A stretch of DNA of 64,000 nucleotides, from positions 62,001-126,000 of the forward strand of contig NZ_JAESWA010000023.1 in NCBI RefSeq assembly GCF_016765615.1. Reading direction: 5' to 3'. This DNA is from Clostridium paridis (GTDB taxonomy: Bacteria > Bacillota > Clostridia > Clostridiales > Clostridiaceae). A program made the translations under genes and the position numbers. Below the pieces are notes generated by a model. That model saw only the letters and a list, made by a program, of their open reading frames with translations, made no database searches and had not been told where the DNA came from. How positions within the stretch are numbered: position 1 is the stretch's first letter; every line of letters begins with the position of its first letter. Shown piece by piece: positions 59,145-64,000 of this stretch.

Positions 59145-60003
59145 TAAAGTAATTAAGAAAGCACATGATTATGGTGTTTTAGTCATGTTTTCACATACGA
59201 TATTTTCTCTTTCCTTTGCATTGATTTCCATGTTACTTGCTGGGAATGGGATGCCTCCAATTAACAAACTAATATGGATACTTGTTGCATTTTTAGGGGC
59301 AAGAACAGGCGCAAATGCAATTAATAGAGTAATCGATGCTGAAATAGATAAAAAGAATCCAAGAACGTCAGTAAGACAAATTCCACAAGGAAAGATGAAT
59401 AAAAGAGAAGTTATAGTATTTTCGATTGTTTGTTTTTTAGTTATGGTTTTTGCAGCAGCACAGTTAAATTTATTATGTCTAATATTATCTCCAATAGCCT
59501 TGTTTTTAATGACAATATATTCCTATACTAAGAGATTTACTTGGATGTGTCATTTGGTATTAGGGGTTACATGTGCAGCAGCTCCAGTTGGAGCATGGAT
59601 AGCAGTTACAGGAAGTATTTCTTTACTGCCTTTATTTATGGGAGCTGCAAATACTTTATGGGTAGCAGGATTTGACATAATTTATGGAGCCCAAGACTAT
59701 GAGTTTGATACTAATAATGGAATAAATTCAATACCTGCAAGATTTGGTGTGAAAAATTCTCTTCTAATATCATCATTTTTTCATGTTCTAGCAATGATAT
59801 TTTTAGTTATTGTCGGGCTATTAAGCTCAAGCTTAGGAATTATTTATTTTATTGGATTAGCTATTATTGGAGTGCTTTTCTTTGTAGAGCATAAGATTAT
59901 TTCACCAGATAATTTATCTCAAGTTACAATAGCATCTTACGGAATTAATCAAATTGTAAGTATAGTATTATTGATATTTGGCTTAATAGATTTCTTTATT
60001 TAA
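59134..60003 (+). CDS. UbiA family prenyltransferase
   Basis: About nine helices in 289 residues. The first aspartate-rich motif reads NRVIDAEIDKKNPRT (near 60-74) and the second DIIYGAQDYEFD (near 175-186), both needed to bind the magnesium-prenyl-diphosphate. It attaches an isoprenoid tail to an aromatic acceptor in the membrane. The sequence resembles the MqnP/UbiA-like 4-hydroxybenzoate type enzymes. GAAGGTGG lies before the ATG at 59134; earlier in-frame codons belong to the ubiD gene. It is translated from inside the ubiD end. The aromatic acceptor is unknown. Confidence 0.9.
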   Translation: MVFNKVIKKAHDYGVLVMFSHTIFSLSFALISMLLAGNGMPPINKLIWILVAFLGARTGANAINRVIDAEIDKKNPRTSVRQIPQGKMNKREVIVFSIVCFLVMVFAAAQLNLLCLILSPIALFLMTIYSYTKRFTWMCHLVLGVTCAAAPVGAWIAVTGSISLLPLFMGAANTLWVAGFDIIYGAQDYEFDTNNGINSIPARFGVKNSLLISSFFHVLAMIFLVIVGLLSSSLGIIYFIGLAIIGVLFFVEHKIISPDNLSQVTIASYGINQIVSIVLLIFGLIDFFI

Positions 60004-60022
60004 GGAATTTGGAGGAAGATAA

Positions 60023-60598
60023 ATGAAGAAAGTACTTATAGGAATAACTGGTGCTAGTGGAAGCTTATATGCCAAAAGACTGATTGAGGAATTAGTTCAA
60101 AAGGATATTTTTGTTTACATAGTTGCATCAGATAATGGGAAAAAAGTAATGGAATATGAAACTTCCATTAATTTAGAAAGTTGGGTATATTCTTTAAAAG
60201 AAAAATATAAAAATATACAGTTAGAAGATATAAACAATATGTTTTCGAATGTAGCAAGTGGCTCTTATAAGTTAGATGGAGTTATAATAATACCTTGTTC
60301 AATGGGAACATTAGGTGAAATTAGTAATGGAATATCTAAGAATTTAATAGCTAGAGCAGCTGATGTTGCACTAAAAGAAAGAAGAAATTTAATAATTGTA
60401 CCGAGAGAAACTCCATTTAATACTATCCATCTGGAAAATATGTTAAAGCTTTCGAAAATGGGAGCTACAATACTTCCAGCTATGCCAGGATTTTATCATA
60501 AACCTGAAACACTTGAGGATTTAGTGAATTTTGTTATAGGTAAAATATTAGATTATCTTTCAATTGAAAATGATTTATTTAAAAAATGGGGGAATTAA
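60023..60598 (+). CDS. ubiX: UbiX flavin prenyltransferase
   Basis: The 191-residue protein makes prenylated FMN, the cofactor for UbiD. It has GITGASGSLYAKRLIEEL at the start (FMN phosphate loop), IIPCSMGTLGEISNGISKNLIARAADVALKERR in the centre, and VPRETPFNTIHLENMLKLSKMGATILPAMPGFYHKP, which contains the dimethylallyl phosphate site. The length is typical. GGAGGA precedes the ATG. Its presence next to UbiD means the operon supplies its own cofactor enzyme. The next gene starts two bases after the stop codon. Confidence 0.94.
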   Translation: MKKVLIGITGASGSLYAKRLIEELVQKDIFVYIVASDNGKKVMEYETSINLESWVYSLKEKYKNIQLEDINNMFSNVASGSYKLDGVIIIPCSMGTLGEISNGISKNLIARAADVALKERRNLIIVPRETPFNTIHLENMLKLSKMGATILPAMPGFYHKPETLEDLVNFVIGKILDYLSIENDLFKKWGN

Positions 60599-60599
60599 A

Positions 60600-61547
60600 A
60601 TGCTAAAATTTAAAAAAATAATAGGAGTTGCACTTGTGACTACATTAATGGGTGCAACATTAATTTCATGTAATAAAAAAGAAAAAGAAGAAGATAAAAC
60701 TACTTTAACAATTGGAGTAATGAGTTCAATAGATGCGGTACCAATGTTTATTGCAAAGGAAAAAGATTATTATAAAAAAGAAGGAGTAAATGTTGATATT
60801 CAAGTGTTTAAGAACTCTAAAGATAGAGATGCAGCGTTACAAGCTGGTACATTAGATGGAGTTATTTGTGATGAAGTTGCAGTTAATCTTTATCAAAATG
60901 CAAATTTTGATGTTAAAATAACTGGAGTAACTGATGGTAACTTTGTATTAATTGCTGGCGCAAAATCAAATATTAAATCTTATGGAGATTTAAAAGGTAA
61001 AAGCGTCGCAATCTCTGAAAAAACATGTATGGAATATACATTAGACAAGCTTCTTGAGAAAAATTCTATAGATATTAGTACAGTAAATAAAACTGCAGTA
61101 CCTGCAATACCAACAAGATACGAAATGCTTAAAGAAGGAAAAATTGATGCAGCACTACTTCCTGAACCATTCTCTACATTAGCTTTAAATGATGGTGGAG
61201 TAAAACTTGGAAGTGCTATGGATGCCAATATATTCTCGTCAGTTTCAGCATTTACACAAAAAGCTATTGATAGCAAGTCAAAAGAAATTAAAAATTTCTA
61301 TAAGGCATATAATGATGCTGTTAAGTATATAAATTCAACACCAATTAGTGAATATGAAAAAACAGTTATAGATACTGTTGGATATCCAAAAGAAATGTCA
61401 GGAAAAATTGTATTACCAAAGTATAGAGAAAATGTTCTTCCAGATGATAAGGATTTAGAAACAGTAATTAAATGGGTAGAAGATAAAGGATTGAGTAAAA
61501 AGAGTCTAAAAGCTAGTGATTTAGTAAGTGATGTTGGAATTAAATAA
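60600..61547 (+). CDS. ABC transporter substrate-binding lipoprotein (NMT1/THI5, NitT/TauT type)
   Basis: A lipoprotein signal (MLKFKKIIGVALVTTLMGATLISCNKK) ends at the lipobox LISC, so the mature protein is lipid-anchored at the outer face of the membrane. The binding domain has TIGVMSSIDAVPMFIAKEKDYYKKEGV, the usual first strand of SsuA/THI5-type proteins, then SYGDLKGKSVAISEKT and GKIDAALLPEPF. These proteins bind small organic ligands such as sulfonates, pyrimidines or aromatic acids. GGGGG precedes the ATG at 60600, two bases after the ubiX stop. Since the operon modifies aromatic acids, the ligand may be an aromatic precursor. Confidence 0.85.
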   Translation: MLKFKKIIGVALVTTLMGATLISCNKKEKEEDKTTLTIGVMSSIDAVPMFIAKEKDYYKKEGVNVDIQVFKNSKDRDAALQAGTLDGVICDEVAVNLYQNANFDVKITGVTDGNFVLIAGAKSNIKSYGDLKGKSVAISEKTCMEYTLDKLLEKNSIDISTVNKTAVPAIPTRYEMLKEGKIDAALLPEPFSTLALNDGGVKLGSAMDANIFSSVSAFTQKAIDSKSKEIKNFYKAYNDAVKYINSTPISEYEKTVIDTVGYPKEMSGKIVLPKYRENVLPDDKDLETVIKWVEDKGLSKKSLKASDLVSDVGIK

Positions 61548-61589
61548 ATATGATATGAAGCTCTTAGAGAGTTACTCTGGAGGTATAGT

Positions 61590-62360
61590 ATGTTAGAGAT
61601 TAAAGAAGTATCATTTAAATATAGTTCAAGAGATAAGGCTGGGAATGATTTCCCAGCCCTTGGACCTATTAGCCTAAATATAGAGTCAAAAGACATTTAT
61701 GCAGTCATTGGACCCTCTGGCTGCGGAAAGTCAACCTTGCTTCACCTCTTAAGTGGTGTAATTAATGGACATGCAGGAGAGATTTTGCTAGATGGTAAAC
61801 AATTGAGCCCTAAAAGACATTCCATAGGCTTTATACCTCAAAGTTATGGGCTTTTACCATGGAAAACAGTTGAAAAGAATTGCCTATTATCTCTTAAGAT
61901 AAAAGGAGAGAAAGCAGAATTAAATAAAAAGATAACTTCTGTATTAACAAGACTCAATATATTAGATTTAAAAGATAGATATCCTAAAGAATTAAGTGGT
62001 GGGCAAAAACAAAGAGTAGCTATTGCTAGAGCATTAATTATGAACCCGGATCTTCTATTAATGGATGAACCTTTTTCAGCATTAGATGCATTAACCAGAG
62101 AAGAAGCTCAGAGCTTATTCATTGAAGTATGGGAAGAGTATAAACCTATTACGATATTTGTTACACATAATATTGATGAGGCTATAGCAATTGGTAATAA
62201 GATACTAATTATGTCTGAAGGACCTGGTAAAGTTATTGAAATAATAAATAACCCGCTTTTTAATCAAAAGGATATAAGGGAGAAAGAGGAATACTTTAAA
62301 TTATCTACTTATATAAGAAGCATCATAAAAAATGGGTGGAGGGTAAATAGTCATGAATAA
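61590..62360 (+). CDS. ABC transporter ATP-binding protein (NitT/TauT type)
   Basis: The 256-residue nucleotide-binding subunit has Walker A GPSGCGKSTLLHLLSG, Q-loop IPQSYGLLPWKTVEKN, signature LSGGQKQRVAIARAL, Walker B LLLMDEPFSALDALTREE and the switch FVTHNIDEAIA. The LPWKT Q-loop is typical of the SsuB/TauB/ThiZ group. TGGAGG precedes the ATG. Its stop overlaps the permease start by eight bases. It powers import together with the substrate-binding lipoprotein and the permease. Confidence 0.92.
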   Translation: MLEIKEVSFKYSSRDKAGNDFPALGPISLNIESKDIYAVIGPSGCGKSTLLHLLSGVINGHAGEILLDGKQLSPKRHSIGFIPQSYGLLPWKTVEKNCLLSLKIKGEKAELNKKITSVLTRLNILDLKDRYPKELSGGQKQRVAIARALIMNPDLLLMDEPFSALDALTREEAQSLFIEVWEEYKPITIFVTHNIDEAIAIGNKILIMSEGPGKVIEIINNPLFNQKDIREKEEYFKLSTYIRSIIKNGWRVNSHE

Positions 62361-63084
62361 GCTAATAACATTCATTAAAGGTTTTATAATGTTTAATATT
62401 CTATGGTATGTTATGGCATTAATAATAAATATGCAAGTTTTGCCAAATCCATTAGAAGTATATAAAAATATAGGAAATTTATTTGACCAAGATTTCTTTA
62501 AGCATATATTAATGAGCATGTATAGAGTTTTACTTGGACTTGGAGTTTCATTGCTAATAGGAATACCTATAGGGATACTTATGTCATATTCGGAAAAGTG
62601 GAATAAGATATTAAATCCATTTGTGTATTTTTCGTATCCAATTCCTAAAACAGCGTTATTACCAGTTGTAATGCTTTTGCTTGGTTTAGGAGATTCATCT
62701 AAAATAGTACTCATAGTTTTAATTGTTGTTTTTCAAGTAATTGTAACAGTTAGAGATTCTATAACAAAGATTTCCCAGGAAATTTATGTGCCACTAAGAA
62801 GTTTAGGTGCATCTAAGTCTCAAATATTGATGCATGTTACACTACCAGCTATATTACCAGATTTATTTACAAATCTAAGGCTATCAGTAGGAACTGCACT
62901 TTCAGTGTTATTCTTTTCGGAAGCATATGGGACTCATTATGGAATAGGTTATTATATACTTGATGCATGGACAAGGATTGACTATATATCAATGTATGCA
63001 GGAATAATGATAATAAGTTTAATTGGATGCCTATTATTTATTTTAATAGATGCTCTTCAAACTAAACTATGTAGATGGAATTAG
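62353..63084 (+). CDS. ABC transporter permease (NitT/TauT type)
   Basis: The 243 residues contain six helices and the EAA loop LRSLGASKSQILMHVTLPAILPDLFTNLRLSVG, the coupling site for the ATPase, near 147-180. YPIPKTALLPVVMLLLGLGDSSK is the usual preceding segment. This is the single-type permease of SsuC/TauC systems, working as a homodimer. GGAGG precedes the ATG, which overlaps the ATPase gene by eight bases. It is the last gene of the operon; a family 1 repeat follows at 63168. Confidence 0.92.
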   Translation: MNKLITFIKGFIMFNILWYVMALIINMQVLPNPLEVYKNIGNLFDQDFFKHILMSMYRVLLGLGVSLLIGIPIGILMSYSEKWNKILNPFVYFSYPIPKTALLPVVMLLLGLGDSSKIVLIVLIVVFQVIVTVRDSITKISQEIYVPLRSLGASKSQILMHVTLPAILPDLFTNLRLSVGTALSVLFFSEAYGTHYGIGYYILDAWTRIDYISMYAGIMIISLIGCLLFILIDALQTKLCRWN

Positions 63085-63167
63085 GGAAAATCTGGTGAAT
63101 AACTACTAAATAATAATTATTTTTAATAAAAATAGACAAAGAAAATTACCTATAATATAATTAATTA

Positions 63168-63272
63168 TATATAGGTTTTTTTTTAGAAACTTAACTTGTT
63201 CTTGTTTGAAAATGTAATATTATGGACATTTTCAAGCACGAATAAGTTGTTAGTTGAACTTAAAACCCTATA
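63168..63272. repeat. Family 1 palindromic repeat, copy H (long form)
   Basis: ATATAGGTTTTTTTTTAGAA to GAACTTAAAACCCTATA, with the apical GAAAATGT/ACATTTTC stem and TTGTTCTTG/CACGAATAA as in copy A. It lies between the ABC permease gene and the next gene, 32 bases before that gene's start. Confidence 0.8.
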
Positions 63273-63303
63273 TGATTTTATGAAAATTAGGGGTGATATT
63301 AAT

Positions 63304-64000
63304 TTGAGAAACGTAGTAAGGGGAAATAAAAAAAGAAGTTTTTTAAAGGTTTACATATGTATTTTCTTTGCGGTTTTTTTACTACTTAATTCCACTTATT
63401 TTCATAACAAAACATATGCAGCTGAAAGAGAATATAATGTCTTATTAATTAATTCCTATGATAGTACATTTACATGGACTAAAGAAGAAACTTCAGGAAT
63501 TTTTAAAACACTAAATAATTCAAACATGAATATTAAAACTAATGTTGAATATATGGATTGGAAAAACTATCCGTATGATGAGAATATAGAAAATATCAAA
63601 AATCAATTAAAATATAAATACTCAAATAAAAAAATAGATCTAATTATTACTACTGACGATGCAGCATTAGATTTTGCATTGAAGAACAGAGATGATATCA
63701 CTGGAAATGTTCCTATAGTATTTTGTGGAGTATACGGATATTCAGCAAATTTGATACTAAGGAACTATAATAATATAACTGGTGCTTTGGAGAGGATAGA
63801 TACTAAAGGAACATTAAGTGCTGCACTTAAGATTTATCCGGGAACAAAGAAGGTATATGTCATTCACGATGATACAGAAAGTGGTATTTCATCAGTAAGT
63901 GAAATAAATCAGTCAATTAAAGAGTTAAATAAAAATTTAGAGGTTATTTCTTTAGATAAAATAAGGATTGGTAGTCTAGAGGAAGATTTGCCTAAGAATA
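63304..64000 (+). CDS. Secreted or membrane protein with ABC_sub_bind-like sensor domain (3' end outside window)
   Basis: The frame opens at TTG 63304 after AGGGGTGAT and is still open at the last base, giving 232 visible residues. A basic start and one hydrophobic stretch (FLKVYICIFFAVFLLLNSTYF, about 13-33) form a signal or anchor. The rest (EYNVLLINSYDSTFTWTKE, IDLIITTDDAALDFALKN, VPIVFCGVYGYS, ITGALERIDTKGTL, GTKKVYVIHDDTESG) matches the ABC_sub_bind (PF04392) fold. This N-terminal arrangement is common in clostridial sensor kinases and GGDEF proteins, so more domains may follow. It is the next gene after the quinone-type operon and could sense a related ligand. Confidence 0.72.
   Translation, partial: MRNVVRGNKKRSFLKVYICIFFAVFLLLNSTYFHNKTYAAEREYNVLLINSYDSTFTWTKEETSGIFKTLNNSNMNIKTNVEYMDWKNYPYDENIENIKNQLKYKYSNKKIDLIITTDDAALDFALKNRDDITGNVPIVFCGVYGYSANLILRNYNNITGALERIDTKGTLSAALKIYPGTKKVYVIHDDTESGISSVSEINQSIKELNKNLEVISLDKIRIGSLEEDLPKN

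Noticed and set aside
1-64000. CRISPR arrays, prophage or integrated plasmid segments.
   Set aside because: No regularly spaced direct repeats, no cas, integrase, capsid or replication genes were seen. The family 1 repeats are scattered and differ in length.

Overview
The window is low-GC DNA from a spore-forming anaerobic Firmicute, most likely Clostridium sensu stricto (cluster I). This rests on the strong AT bias, GGAGG-type ribosome binding sites, TTG and GTG starts, T-box leaders, and the gene content: spore photoproduct lyase, the [FeFe]-hydrogenase maturase HydF, a 4-hydroxybutyrate/butyrate-type CoA-transferase with Rex-like boxes, and DUF4489-like proteins. I see no rRNA or tRNA gene, prophage, transposase or CRISPR array. 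It reads as ordinary chromosome with some small mobile-looking repeats.

Layout. 1-11.6 kb: end of an FtsX-type permease, CoA-transferase, tRNA-dihydrouridine synthase, T-box-controlled asnB, exonuclease-BRCT protein, a Dabb/SDR/WYL-regulator group, deoD behind a cre-like site, a NodB deacetylase, DUF2752 and GreA. 11.6-21.1 kb is rich in envelope genes: secreted M6 protease, orphan histidine kinase, membrane acyltransferase, an Ala/Glu/Lys-repeat protein, a beta-sandwich protein, a membrane-anchored glucosaminidase-like protein and an L,D-transpeptidase. 21.2-31.7 kb: an unusual KAS III, a chemoreceptor, aspA-hydF, the PHP/U32/aminotransferase operon and a broken SDR gene. 31.9-41.4 kb: PHP phosphoesterase, a GT-C-type glycosyltransferase, a TPR-GAF-GGDEF protein, fba, and a small cluster of unknown proteins (46-aa protein, two tandem DUF4489-like paralogues, and a two-domain protein). 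41.5-52.6 kb: antiterminator plus ptsG, a small siroheme-reductase-like protein, splB, a GntR/ABC operon with a visible operator, a T-box-controlled Lrp/aminotransferase pair, and glycerate kinase. 52.7-64 kb: a large GGDEF-EAL protein, a Ca2+/H+ antiporter, a UbiD-UbiA-UbiX-ABC importer operon, and the start of a secreted sensor-like protein.

Two repeat families are scattered between genes. Family 1 is a palindrome of about 70-105 bp bounded by TATAGGGTTTT and AAAACCCTATA; I count eight intact or decayed copies. Family 2 has TATAATGCA/TGCATTATA ends and one copy abuts a family 1 remnant.

The most interesting candidates are the six-gene UbiD/UbiA/UbiX plus NitT/TauT-type ABC operon (57.7-63.1 kb), which looks like uptake and processing of a quinone or other prenylated aromatic precursor, and two sets of undescribed likely surface or spore proteins (17.1-19.4 kb and 38.6-41.4 kb). 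All functions are inferred from reading motifs in the sequence; no database search was run.
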